Both the position numbers and the translations under genes were made by a program. Shown one piece after another: positions 12,152-20,745 of a DNA stretch of 64,000 bases. Location: the NCBI GenBank assembly GCA_018398815.1, contig CM031616.1, positions 65,319,373 to 65,383,372 on the forward strand, in the 5' to 3' direction. This DNA comes from Conus ventricosus (lineage: Eukaryota > Mollusca > Gastropoda > Neogastropoda > Conidae). Position 1 is the first letter of the stretch, and every line of letters begins with the position of its first letter. Under the pieces are notes generated by a model. It worked only from the letters and a program-made list of their open reading frames with translations, was not told the origin of the DNA and did not search any database.

Positions 12152-15100
12152 AGAGAGACAGAGAGAGAGAGAAAGAGACGGACAGCAAGAGAGAAAAGAA
12201 GGACAGATAGACACTGAGACTGTGAAAGACAGAGAGAGACAGACAGATGGAGACTTAGACGAACAGAGAGAATGGTAGGAGTCAAACATACCGAGACAGG
12301 CTTGTCTGCACATATGGATGCTAACACATTTTCTGTGTCGAGACTACACACAGTGCCACACCAGCATGTACACATACTATATGCACAATACAACGCACTT
12401 GCATAGAACCACTGCAAGTATAGACACACTCAAAAGTTTATATATCTAGTAATGTGCTCAACTTTACATTCTTTCTCCATCACAACTGCAAACTTTTCAA
12501 TGCACATGCACCATACAAATGTACCTCTAACTGTACATCATGTATGGGCACACCATATTCCACACATTTGTGAACTGTACATCATGTATGGACACACCAT
12601 ATTCCACGCATTTGTGCATGCACACATCATATTCACAACAGTGTTCAAAAATGCATTAACTGAAATTTGATCACAATTCATACACATGATAATATAAGAA
12701 GTGAAAAAGCATTCAACCCACCCAAAGGCTCCCCTGCTGATTGGTTTCAGCAGAGTAAAGTCATCAGCTTCAGGAACCTGTTCAACAAAAGAAACAGATT
12801 TCACCAATTCCATGGTTTTCGTTTGTTTGTTAGTTTGTTTCTTTATTAAAGAACATCAAAGACATTCATAAAGTCTATTATTACTGCCATCTTGATTCTT
12901 CTTTCTTTTGACATGACAACTCACACATGGCTAAAATACATGGAGAAATTGGTAAAGGTTTCTCTTTTGTAGTTTTTACTGAATGCTTCAGGGGTATCTT
13001 TTGATCAAGCACCATTCCTGTGGTTACATTGTTCTTATTTAGACTTCCATAACAATTGTACGTAACAAAATTACCATTTTATGAACAAACAAAAGGGATG
13101 GTGCTTGATCATGAGATAGCCTGTGTCTGAGATTGTGAGAATGTCTCATAATTAGTCATGAAAAGAAGTCACCTTTCACAATCATGGGACCACTAATCAA
13201 CATAAAAAATGTTGTAAAGGAAGCTGCTGCTAAATGGATGCATGAACTGTTGAAGCTATTACAGGGATACGAACAGGCCTGGAAATTTACCACTGCATGA
13301 TAGGTAAGCCATTAGATGGTTCACAATGAGAAGGTGTCTCACTCTGTGTGCATAGATGATCTGATGAGCTGGTCACACTGACACATGCAAACAGTTTATC
13401 TAGTGGCAGTAATTTAAGTAGTAGCTGTGTCATGCATGATGATTTACCAACCATATAATATGTAAACCTGAACTGGGTGCTGGGCAATAAGTCTTCTTCT
13501 TCTTCTTCTGTTATGTGGTCACAATCAACACTCTGATTCAGCCCTAATGTGGCCCTTTGCGGTTGGCTGGGCTAATAAGCAACATTATCTTATCCTAACA
13601 CTCTGATTATTTTGCCACAGAATAGGTTTCCATGAATCGGCTGCCCGAATTAAAAAAAAAGCCTTTTCTTTTCTTTTTCTTATGTAGGCTTGAAATAGCT
13701 CTTCAAGTTGCATGAGTTGATCACATTTACTCCGGATCACATTTACACACTCCCTGCCCACTAACTGGATCAGAGGGGGCGAGAAGTGACGGGCAGGCAT
13801 CCTAGTGACGGCCCCCGGCACCCCCCACCGCAGCAGCCCTCCTACCAGCACACCCCCTACCCACTACCTACCTAACCAAGCACTCTCACACTCATACAGG
13901 ACAGTTTGTGTCTGTTTTAAGTCTGCTGAAATGAAATCTTTATTAAGTTCAGTCTTTATAAAGCTTTTACAAATTTTGTGAACTGATGCAAGACTTTCTG
14001 ATCTTTAATTCATTTGCCAGCCAGGTTCGTTTTGATTTTTTTTTTCTTTTAAGACTGAGCACTATAAGTATAACTTCTTAACCCGCTGAGTGCGATAGAC
14101 CACGATCGTGGCTTTACCGCCTGAGTGCGTTGGGCCACGATCGTGGCTCAGACGAGAACCGTTATACAACTGCCGCTAAACATCCGGGTTGATCAGTTCA
14201 CGTGACTTGCTGATATCCATTGTGCACCGGCAAGCCTTGTCAGTCAGTTATCTCCAAGGTTTTCGTGCGTTTTGACTGAAATAATGAGTGAATCAGCGAC
14301 CGAGTTTGAGCAGGAGTTGCGTGGAGATAAGATAAGATAATGTTGCTTATAGCCCAGCCGACCGCAAAGGGCCACATCAGGGTTGTGAGTTGCGTGGAAG
14401 TGGCACGAGTGAAGAATCAGTTACCAGAGGCAGTAGTAACGAAAGCGAAGCAGGTGAGTAGATAAACTTTGATTATTTTGTGTGTCGAGTGATGGAACAC
14501 TTGCTGCGTGCGGTTATTGGTTATTTTACATTTGTTGGTCCGCCACATGAAGGAAGGGGGGAATGGAGGGGGCAGGGTACATGGTTACTTACAGGAGTTG
14601 CCTGATCAAACTAGAAGATCGTTTCTGGGTGATTATAGGTGTTTTGAAAGCACTTTAGAGATGAATAAAAGTGGTGATTTGAAGAGAACAATTTATAACT
14701 TTTGTTGTTTGTTTGTTTGTTTTTAGTTTGGAATCAGTGTGGGCGTGTCACGAGTGGGCGTGTCTCCAATGAAAGCTATAGGCCTTCCCCTTCCTTATAA
14801 TCTAGTGATTCAGATTTTTATTTTTATTTATGATTTTATGCATGACTTCATTTTTCATAGAATGAATAAGTAATGTTGTTAATATTTTTTTCTTTCTGAA
14901 AATCACACTGATCAGTGGAAACTGAGTTAAGCTAGAGCTCTGTAACAACTCTTGCACCATTATGAAACAATGAAATGAACAGAAGACTTAGGAGTTTTCT
15001 TGTGTGATCCAGAATCTGGAAGCACTACTGCAGAGGAGAGTGATGCTGAGAGAGGAGCTCAAGAAAGAGGAACTGTGCTGCTGGCCATCCTACTTGTGTG

Positions 15101-18100
15101 CGCTCTGGCTGGGAATGTTCTGGATGCGACATGGGACTCTGCCCCGAGTGCTTTTCAGCCTTCCACAGAAGACCAAGGCCCTAACTTTGTTCTGTGTCTT
15201 TCAAGGACATGTTCTTCTTGTTTTCTCTGAAGTTTCAAGTGTTTTGACATTCAAGCAGGAAAACTGTGGTGTTTCAAACAATGTGACTGATGTTTTGGAT
15301 TACCTTTTCGCCAATGTTCTGGATTACACTGTGAAGAGTATCTTCAGCTGCCATTAGGGTACTGTGTTGTCATTATTTTTTTCAGATTCCTCATTATCTC
15401 TAGTTTACAAAAACATATAGTTTTACCTATCTAGCTTCAAGATAAGCCTGCACAAACCCCATTTCCTTATTAAGGAAATGGGATTTGTGCAGGCTTATCT
15501 TGAAATATAGTGAAATTTGATTGTCCGGATGCTGAATTATAGGTACATCATTTGAGGCACAATTCATTGTACATAGCTCAAGTCAAGAGAATTATCATCT
15601 TTCCCATGTTTCCAGCACATATTTGTCTTCATTTTATCTCCAGTCTGAAGTGTTTAGGTAGTACAGAAGAAAAACTGTGTCTCTCCTAACATTTGACTTA
15701 CTTTTCAAATAACTTTTTCAGAAATTTTCTCTGCTTATATTTTGAGGTCAGTCTCCAAGTAGGTACCACATACATATTTTCAGTTATTTCAATAGATTCT
15801 ACAACATCTCTAGTTTCTCAAAATGTATAGGTTTGCATGTATCCAGTGCAAATAATATGTATGCTGAAGCCAAATTCTTAAGTGTGGTGTGTGACGAGTT
15901 TCCCGTCCTAGATTTTAACTACATTTCTTTAAAGTTTAAATTGATATACAGAGCACTGTGAGGGTTAAGACTGAGCACTGTAACTTAGATACTCAGTCAA
16001 ATGAGTGATACTGCTAGATGTTGCATCAGCACTAATCTATCAAGTATCATGCAAACCAAACAAGAAATTATGGTCTTACATAAGGAGTAAGAGACAGGAC
16101 AACATTGGGATTCCAGACCTGAGAAATAACCAGAATAACCTAATACAGGACCCTGAAGGGAAAGCAAACTTACTAAACAAGCAGTTTTGTTCAGTTTTCT
16201 CAAATCCCAAACCTTTAATTAACGTTAGACTAAAGGATGATGATAAACTCCCTGAAATGCAAAACATCAAAGTAAACAAAGCAGGAGTATTTAAGTTACT
16301 GACCAATATCAATGAAAACAAAGCTACTGGTCCCGATGGCGTTCCTGGCAAGCTCTTAAAATTATGTGCCAATGAATTGAGTGAGGTATACCAATTACTT
16401 TACCAAGCTTCACTGGACCAGGGATAAATACCTGATGAGTGGCGAGATGCGAGCATTGTTCCCTTATTTAAAAAGGGTGACAAAACAAAAGCAGAGAATT
16501 ATAGACCTGTATCTCTTACATCCATATCAGCTAAATTACTTGAACACATAATATATAGTAGCATAATGGACCATTTTGACAAATATGATTTTCTTAAATA
16601 ACGCCCAGCATGGTTTTAGACGGCGAAGGAGTTGTGAGACTCAACTTATAACAACTCTCAATGATTTTATTTTAGTAACTGTCTTAACAACAGACAGCAA
16701 ATAGATGCAATTTTATTAGATTTTTCTAAAGCCTTTGATAAGGTTGACCATGAGGGCCTGCTGCTTAAGTTAGAACACATTGGCATTGGCGGTTCTTTGC
16801 TAAAATGGGCTAGATCATTCCTCGTTGGGAGAACGCAGAAAGTTGTTGTGGAAGGGTCGTCATCCCATTGTAAACCAGTCTTGTCAGGTGTACCACAGGG
16901 AACTGTTCTGGGGGCCCTTGTTTTTCTTAATTTATATAAATGACATAAGTAGAAATCTCTCTCCTGGAACTACTATAAGGCTTTTTGCAGATGACAGTTT
17001 ATATAGAACAATCAGAAGCAAGAATGATACACGCATTCTACAAGAAGATCTAAACGCTTTACAAGAGTGGGAAAGAACTTGGAAAATGGAATTTCATCCT
17101 CAAAAGTGCCAAGTGTTGCGTATATGTAACAAACGCTCACTAATTAGATCAGATTATTCTATCCATAATACTATTCTTAAAGAAACTAATGCTGCAAAAT
17201 ATTTAGGCGTGATTATAGATAGTCGTCTCAAATGGAAAGAACATTACAATTTAGTATGTAAGAAAGCAAATAACATCTTAGCTTTCTTACACAGGAATAT
17301 CAATGACTGACCCCAAAAGGTTAAAGACGACTGCTACAAAACACTGGTTAGACCAGTACTGGAATATGGTTGCTCAGTTTGGGATCCTTACCATCTAAAG
17401 GACATTGATAACCTTGAAAAGATTCAGAAGAGAGCAGCACGGTTCGTAACAGGGAACCACATCAGAGAAAAGGGGAATACTAGGAAGAACATGAGGAAAT
17501 TAGAATGGAAACCCTTAGAAGAGAGAAGAGCTTTTATTAAACTTAACACCTTTTTCAAAGGCAGAGCTAAAGTAATTGATATTCCAATGGAACAACTAGT
17601 ATTGAATAAAAGTAGCACCAGGAGTGGCGGTCAGTGTTATACCATACCTGCATCAAATATTGACAGCCACTTACATTCTTTTTATCCCAGTTCTGTACGG
17701 CTGTGGAACTCACTGCCGGGTGCCATCAAGATTGCCACAAATGCAATCTCTTTTAAAAAACAAATTGATACAACAGTTTTGAGATCTGCATATTGATGTT
17801 TTTCTATTTTTTACTTCCCCTGATATTTTACTGTTAACTGGGCCTGAATTTGGCCATTGCTTTTAACTTCTTGAATATCGAGTGCGACCCTTGTTGCCAA
17901 ATTTGCTCCAGGGGCCAACAGTCTGAGTCGCACTATTTTATGTTATTTTATTTTACTTTTTAACATGCGCGCTGGTGACCTACTCATTTTTGAGTGAACC
18001 AGTATTTTAGGAAGAAGAAGAAGAAGAAGAAACAACACCTCAAGCTACGCCAGAATCACGGTACTACTTCTTCTTCCAGATGGGGATGTTTAACCTGCCC

Positions 18101-18866
18101 CGTGCCCACAGTCTTCACGTAGACTATTCTGGCACACAGGTTGCATGCATTGTGTATTTTCGTGTAGCCGGTACTCACCCGTCTTAGGACATGAGCATCG
18201 GGATCTTTAGAGTCCGTGTATGATCTTAGTGCATGTGACACAGACTAGACCTCGGTTTATAGTCCCATCCGAACGACTATGTGGGGAATGGAGTCAGAAC
18301 CAATGTTAACTCCCAGGGAAAAATCCCCTATACCGAAATTCGAACCCGCAACCCCAGGATCACGAGTCCGGCGCTCTACCAACTGAGCTATCCGGCCCCT
18401 GTAATCTTGTAGTTTAGCGTACTAAACTCAGGGGCCGTTCAAATGAAAACATAGAGGGTGTTTTACACTAACCTCGATGCGCTGAGTCGAATGCAACCCT
18501 CAGCTAAGCTCTAAGACCACTCCTTTTGCCACGAAACTGCGAGAAATGCACGGTAAGTAGTATTCCCGAACTGCACGCCATTTTGACTGCTGATCACGTG
18601 GGTTCTATGTTTTCATTTGAACGGCCCCTGAGTTTAGTACGCTAAACTACAGAATCACTATTAGATAAGACAAAACCAAGCAATGTGGTGTGTTTCTCCT
18701 TACGACTTACCCGTGGCTGTCCTTGTTTCGCTTTCAAAGTTGAAGTCGATTCATGGTCGGCTATCGCTCCTGGTCCACTATCACTGTCCGACGTTCCGTC
18801 AGTCCTTACATTGCTGCGTTCTCTTCCAGGATCTGCATTTTCTTTTTCGGGGTTTGAAGGATTCAT
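1310..18866 (-). CDS. MASTL: MASTL / Greatwall kinase, 5' part of gene (six exons)
   Basis: Split gene for microtubule-associated Ser/Thr kinase-like (Greatwall). In animals this AGC-family kinase phosphorylates ENSA/ARPP19, which then inhibit PP2A-B55 and allow mitotic entry. Exons on the minus strand: 18711-18866, 12722-12777, 11258-11358, 10432-10523, 2990-3128 and 1310-1398. In order they give an acidic/Ser-rich N-terminus, [13 protein letters not shown] (glycine loop), [18 protein letters not shown] (VAIK-type lysine), [34 protein letters not shown] (hinge), [18 protein letters not shown] (catalytic loop) and [12 protein letters not shown] (DFG). The [17 protein letters not shown] and TDFGLSKV strings are what I remember as MASTL-typical. 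Phases agree at every junction except exon 5/6. The long MASTL-specific insert after DFG and the C-lobe are outside the window. Introns are packed with mobile elements. Confidence 0.88.
1661..1856. repeat. Minisatellite, 65-bp unit, three copies
   Basis: Three head-to-tail copies start at 1661, 1726 and 1791, each beginning gcagacc and ending acacatttgtta. They are nearly identical; the third is slightly diverged. Intronic in MASTL. Confidence 0.9.
2624..2795. repeat. Minisatellite, 42-44-bp unit, four copies
   Basis: The unit begins ttcaaactga and contains cagtgcctctaac. Copies start at 2624, 2666, 2710 and 2752. Intronic in MASTL between exons 6 and 5. Confidence 0.85.
2990..3128 (-). CDS. 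MASTL: MASTL exon 5 (hinge to HRD)
   Basis: It begins after acceptor TTGTGAAG with [20 protein letters not shown], then [20 protein letters not shown] and RKGIIH. The natural end is CACA followed by GTGAGC. Exon 6 then starts AGACCTG, which does not restore the Arg-Asp-Leu frame; one extra G (CACAG|gtgagc) would. The first half of this exon, with its acceptor, is repeated several times upstream (see 3130-3728). Confidence 0.87.
3130..3728 (-). repeat. Tandem array of half-exon copies of MASTL exon 5
   Basis: Units of about 123-143 bp follow the true exon 5. Each repeats the intron tail (ttgtgaag acceptor side) and the first 70 or so coding bases. Copies 2 and 3 still read [20 protein letters not shown] and [20 protein letters not shown]; copy 5 reads [13 protein letters not shown]; copy 4 is frameshifted. 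First bases after the acceptor are near 3265, 3408, 3531 and 3660. No copy includes the second half of the exon or its donor. The array continues beyond the DIRS element at 9316. Confidence 0.85.
3769..3905 (+). repeat. DIRS left inverted terminal repeat
   Basis: Begins taccgtggctcactaatgc and is nearly identical to the reverse complement of 9163-9298, with only scattered single-base differences. Outside it, 3729-3768 is the unique left-end extension matched in the internal complementary region. Confidence 0.92.
3977..4062 (-). repeat. DIRS internal complementary region
   Basis: The segment from 3977 (acggtaagtatgttagatta) is the reverse complement of the left terminus. The segment from about 4022 (taattacacatactatacc) is the reverse complement of the right terminus. 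Together they spell the junction of the two ends, as needed to template a circular intermediate. It lies at the 3' end of the coding strand, as in DIRS elements. Confidence 0.9.
4185..5130 (-). pseudogene. DIRS tyrosine recombinase, frameshifted
   Basis: DIRS tyrosine recombinase, which joins the circular element DNA to the genome. The N-terminal SAM-like part reads [20 protein letters not shown]; then [13 protein letters not shown] and [26 protein letters not shown] hold the first catalytic Arg. Further on [20 protein letters not shown] and LFLSY are family-typical. The HxxR box ([10 protein letters not shown]) lies near 4310 and the catalytic Tyr ([14 protein letters not shown]) at 4245-4247; the frame ends at a TGA at 4185. 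The Arg, HxxR and Tyr are all present, but two frame changes (near 4640 and near 4390) break the protein. Confidence 0.87.
5257..7765 (-). pseudogene. DIRS reverse transcriptase / RNase H, frameshifted
   Basis: RT core: [16 protein letters not shown], then (after a frame change near 6730) [59 protein letters not shown] and AYLDDWLSL, the DIRS form of the catalytic YxDD box (6436-6448). RNase H begins with [16 protein letters not shown] (about 5910-5960). The stretch to the recombinase includes [41 protein letters not shown] and [10 protein letters not shown], spread over three frames. The N-terminal part, about 7765-7000, is basic and Pro-rich and may be the end of the gag-like protein. At least three frameshifts. 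Confidence 0.87.
7870..9010 (-). pseudogene. DIRS gag-like ORF1 remnant
   Basis: Pro/Ser/Gly-rich frames before the RT: one from 8958 to 8608 and one from 8553 to 7897, with an acidic [13 protein letters not shown] segment. Position upstream of RT and composition suit the poorly conserved DIRS ORF1. There is no zinc knuckle. The N-terminal part repeats QLSCGS-like peptides (see 8690-8900). Confidence 0.55.
8690..8900. repeat. Four-fold subrepeat inside DIRS ORF1
   Basis: The motif agaaccgcagctgagctg recurs at about 8712, 8758, 8808 and 8879, spaced about 46-70 bp. On the minus strand it encodes QLSFGS, QLSCGS, RLSRGS and QFSCGS. Confidence 0.8.
9163..9298 (-). repeat. DIRS right inverted terminal repeat
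   Basis: Reverse complement of the left repeat. The outer extension to 9315 (tatgtgtaattaaaa) is matched in the internal complementary region. Confidence 0.92.
9316..9660 (-). repeat. Continuation of the half-exon array after DIRS
   Basis: The sequence starting tcctctttttaggtatcc resumes the repeat unit broken at 3728. A diverged copy reads GEPSRG and GVWIPKK in one frame, and ENLAEG and VFGYLKRG in another. Two or three further, weaker copies (aagctctccacatct near 9405, ctgctgaatactccatc near 9570) follow. With the DIRS removed, copy spacing across the junction is about 145 bp, matching the array period. Confidence 0.72.
9936..10050. repeat. Foldback (inverted repeat) element
   Basis: Left arm 9936-9988 (aaaatttgaaaagagagg...) pairs with right arm 10001-10050 (...cttctcttttcaaatttt) around a 12-base loop, with a handful of mismatches. 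It could be a MITE-like foldback in MASTL intron 4. Confidence 0.8.
10432..10523 (-). CDS. MASTL: MASTL exon 4 (helix C to beta-5)
   Basis: A 92-nt exon, acceptor TGTCTCAG and donor GTAAGTG. It encodes [20 protein letters not shown] then [10 protein letters not shown], with the helix-C glutamate in ERDAL. Phase 0 end joins exactly to VMEYL of exon 5. Confidence 0.92.
11258..11358 (-). CDS. MASTL: MASTL exon 3 (catalytic lysine)
   Basis: Acceptor GATTTCAG, donor GTAGGG. It encodes [20 protein letters not shown] followed by [13 protein letters not shown]. The Lys of YAIKVM is the ATP-anchoring lysine of subdomain II. Ends in phase 1 (G|TG, Val shared with exon 4). Confidence 0.9.
11847..12290. 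repeat. Compound GA / GT / GA microsatellite
   Basis: GA-rich 11847-11935, a pure GT run about 11991-12070, GTGA repeats to about 12097, then GA-rich to 12290. Translations of this tract are artefacts. Lies in MASTL intron 2. Confidence 0.95.
12722..12777 (-). CDS. MASTL: MASTL exon 2 (glycine-rich loop)
   Basis: A 56-nt exon between acceptor TTGAACAG and donor GTGGGT. It encodes [19 protein letters not shown], ending in phase 2 so that the last Gly codon is completed by exon 3 (GG|C), giving GAFGKV. This is the ATP-binding P-loop. Confidence 0.85.
13539..13596 (+). mobile_element. Very short 3' end of an I-type LINE, with target duplication
   Basis: A 58-bp insertion, cagccctaatgtggcccttt to the ttatcttatc tail, flanked by perfect 12-bp duplications aacactctgatt (13527-13538 and 13597-13608). 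The sequence matches the 3' terminus of the LINE at 55885-57188. Confidence 0.88.
14326..14386 (-). mobile_element. Very short 3' end of the same I-type LINE inside piggyBac-like element
   Basis: A 61-bp insertion, tail gataagataagataa then tgttgcttatagcccagccg, flanked by perfect 12-bp duplications gagttgcgtgga (14314-14325 and 14387-14398). Removing it plus one duplication restores an open frame in the piggyBac-like N-terminus. Confidence 0.9.
15436..15504. repeat. Near-perfect 69-bp palindrome
   Basis: ttcaagataagcctgcacaa ... through ccatttccttat|taaggaaatgg and back, with one mismatch and essentially no loop. It lies inside the piggyBac-like element. Confidence 0.92.
16030..18031 (+). 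mobile_element. 5'-truncated non-LTR retrotransposon (Jockey/CR1 group RT)
   Basis: RT remnants in order: [91 protein letters not shown] (catalytic FADD), [45 protein letters not shown]. Frames are broken in at least four places. The 3' end is a (gaa)n run at 18011-18031. Sits in MASTL intron 1 directly after the piggyBac-like element; coding strand is opposite to MASTL. Confidence 0.88.
18060..18398 (-). mobile_element. tRNA-headed SINE copy
   Basis: Read on the minus strand it starts ggccggatagctcagttgg, with an A-box (TAGCTCAGTTGGTAGAGC, about 18374-18390) and a B-box (GGGTTCGAATT, 18338-18348) spaced as in a tRNA, then a non-tRNA body of about 260 bp. A real tRNA gene is unlikely because the acceptor stem does not close. 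A second, more diverged head is at 24010-24118. The far end is approximate. Confidence 0.72.
18409..18650. mobile_element. MITE with 46-bp perfect terminal inverted repeats
   Basis: Left arm 18409-18454 (gtagtttagcgtactaaact...) is the exact reverse complement of right arm 18605-18650. The tip itself contains a small palindrome (agtttag cgta ctaaact). The internal 150 bp has no coding capacity. It ends 60 bp from the donor of MASTL exon 1. Superfamily unknown. Confidence 0.9.
18711..18866 (-). CDS. MASTL: MASTL exon 1 (start codon, N-terminal tail)
   Basis: The frame opens with ATG at 18866-18864 in a favourable context (A at -3) and encodes [16 protein letters not shown] and onward, a 52-residue polar, Ser/Asp-rich tail ending in KQGQPR. 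A GTAAGT donor follows at 18710. It joins in phase 0 to exon 2 ([10 protein letters not shown]). A short variable tail before the glycine loop is usual for MASTL. Assignment rests on phase, strand, start and lack of a better candidate; there is no strong sequence conservation. Confidence 0.68.
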
Positions 18867-19100
18867 TTTGGTGTCCCAATGAAGTCATGCTATGGAAGCA
18901 GAACTCGCCTTAAAAAAATCCAATTAGGCCTAACCCAGAAAATTTGAAGTCAAACCCTTCTTTCCGAACAACCGCCGTGAGCGACCACTCACATCTTCTT
19001 CACGAAAGATATATCAAGGGAAAGTACTCTTTAGGAAGATTCTTTGAAATCGAAAGTCGAACAGTCTCTCGATTTCAATTTGTCAGTTTAATATGACATG
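18867..19100 (-). promoter_or_regulatory. Probable MASTL 5' UTR / promoter region
   Basis: Sequence immediately upstream of the chosen MASTL start. An inverted CCAAT-like box (ccaatta on the plus strand, 18921-18927) is the only recognisable element; no TATA box is clear. Placed by position. Confidence 0.3.
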
Positions 19101-19208
19101 GATAGCCTTTACAATATCTAACGGAAGATCTAATGGTAACTCTTTTGCACGGCGCTATGATGTCTTTCGTTTTTTTTGTCTGATATTCACTTCCCCTGCT
19201 TTTCTCTT

Positions 19209-19210
<2 letters not shown>

Positions 19211-19247
<37 letters not shown>
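19211..19247 (+). repeat. GT microsatellite
   Basis: A clean GT run upstream of MASTL. Open frames reading it as Val-Cys repeats are artefacts. Confidence 0.95.
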
Positions 19248-19252
<5 letters not shown>

Positions 19253-19673
19253 TGTGCACGCGCGTGTGTGCCTCATCTAGCTTATGCTTTTATTCATGTA
19301 CCCGGATAGATTGTTCTTTTATTGAGCTATACGCTCAATACGTGCAAGCTTCCTGTACTACACGAGATGTTGCGATGTTGTTTCTAAGCCTGTTTATGAG
19401 AAACGTTTTTCTAACATTTCAATGCAACGCCTCATAAAATGTCCAAATCTTAATGCGCTACCGACAAGCTACAGCAACAGCTTATGCCTGCAAAACAAAT
19501 CGGTTGAAACTCTTTTGTAACACAATACTTTGAACTACATTGTCGACGAAATTTGTTAATGATTCTTTGAATCTGGTTGAGTGCGTTTTTTCTTCTTCTA
19601 TGGTTTGTTTACATTGTGTGTTTGCATGTATCATCACAAAGTGGTGGAAGCATATTAACTAGAATATTTATTC

Positions 19674-19765
19674 ATTCCTGATCTGGAGACCAGAGATTCT
19701 GAAGATAGAGTTCCATTATTAATTCCTGATCTGGAGACCAGAGATTCTGAAGATAGAGTTCCATA
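19674..19765. repeat. Two-copy 47-bp tandem duplication
   Basis: attcctgatctggagaccag through gagttccat occurs twice in direct succession with no visible change inside the unit, so the duplication is recent. Confidence 0.9.
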
Positions 19766-20234
19766 ACTGGTAAGCATTTCTTCTGCAAATGACCACCTTC
19801 GACGCTCCAAATGACAACATGGCAACCGAATAAGGCGTCTGATTTTTTTCTTTTCTTTTCTTTTTTTTTTTTTTTAGAAAGCAAATTCAGTTTCTAAACT
19901 GATGGAATTCTACCGAGTCCAGGTTAAATCTACATGAACTTGCGTTTCCCTGACACATCCCTCATGAAAACTTCAGGTGGCTGACCAGGTAATGTCCGAG
20001 GACCAGAAGCATTCAGAAGTATCAGCAAATTTTCTGAAGGAATCAACACAGCAATAACCCAACCGCCAATCTCTGATCGGCTACTGCTGCATCTGTGTTT
20101 CAACGTCTAGCACAAGGCAGAAACCTATGCATCACGTAAGCTTACATTACCACACAGAATGACCATCCCGATCAAGGGTCAGCATCTTTTGGGCCTTGAC
20201 GAAGTTTATGAGACAAAAACGGCTTTTCACAAGT

Positions 20235-20545
20235 ACAGAGGAACAGTCTGGCTGTATGGATCAGACAAGGTAGAGGAATCTCATGACACTGGACTTTGCA
20301 AAGGCATTCAACCATGTTTCGGATATTCATAGGTGTTTGAATTAAAAACGTGATAGTACTGGAGGATCACCACTCTGGTAGAAAATGTTTAGTTGAAGAC
20401 AGAAGGACGGTTTTCACCTATCACGAACTGCATTACACAGGGTGCCTCTGAGGGCCCGTATTCCTTTCTCATTTATTTTCGAAAATGATCTTCAGAAGCA
20501 CCAAAGCTGTACTCCAACGTAGGCCTACAACTTGTTTTTGCCAAT
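20235..20545 (+). pseudogene. Badly decayed LINE reverse transcriptase fragment
   Basis: LDFAKAFNHVSDIHR (an LDFxKAFDxV motif) near 20290, then a frame-broken region resembling the GxPxGxxLGPxLFxxxxND box near 20440-20490. No element ends are seen. Confidence 0.5.
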
Positions 20546-20558
20546 CTGAGCGTGCAAG

Positions 20559-20560
<2 letters not shown>

Positions 20561-20631
<71 letters not shown>

Positions 20632-20745
20632 TGCGTGCGCACGCGTGCCTGTGTGTGTGCATGCGTGCGCATGTGTGTGTGTGCACATGCGTGCGTGCGT
20701 GTTTGCATGCATGCGTGCGTGCGTATGTGCGTGCGTATGTGCTTT
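20561..20745 (+). repeat. GT microsatellite with GTGC/GCGT continuation
   Basis: Pure GT to about 20630, then imperfect tgcgtgcg repeats. Confidence 0.95.

Larger units (their letters stand above)
14081..15964 (+). mobile_element. piggyBac-like DNA transposon, decayed
   Basis: Flanked on both sides by TTAA (14077-14080 and 15965-15968), with tips CCC...GGG. Terminal 12 bases cccgctgagtgc and (reverse complement) ccctcacagtgc agree at 9 positions, as expected for piggyBac ends. Subterminal ccacgatcgtgg occurs twice at the left end. An acidic N-terminal frame starts at ATG 14284 ([14 protein letters not shown], interrupted by a 61-bp LINE tail, then [19 protein letters not shown]) and ends at a GTGAGT donor. 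A frame near 15020 ([30 protein letters not shown]) may be transposase remnant. No catalytic Asp region is recognisable. Confidence 0.6.

Noticed and set aside
11753..12313. Long open frames of Ser-Leu, Thr-His or Val-Cys repeats here and at 20.5, 23.3, 25.0, 42.3, 47.6, 48.7, 58.5 and 63.3 kb
   Set aside because: They are translations of GA, GT and CA microsatellites in all frames, with no splice support or non-repeat domain.
18326..18398. tRNA gene
   Set aside because: A- and B-boxes are present, but the acceptor stem does not close and a SINE body follows; a second diverged head exists at 24010-24118.
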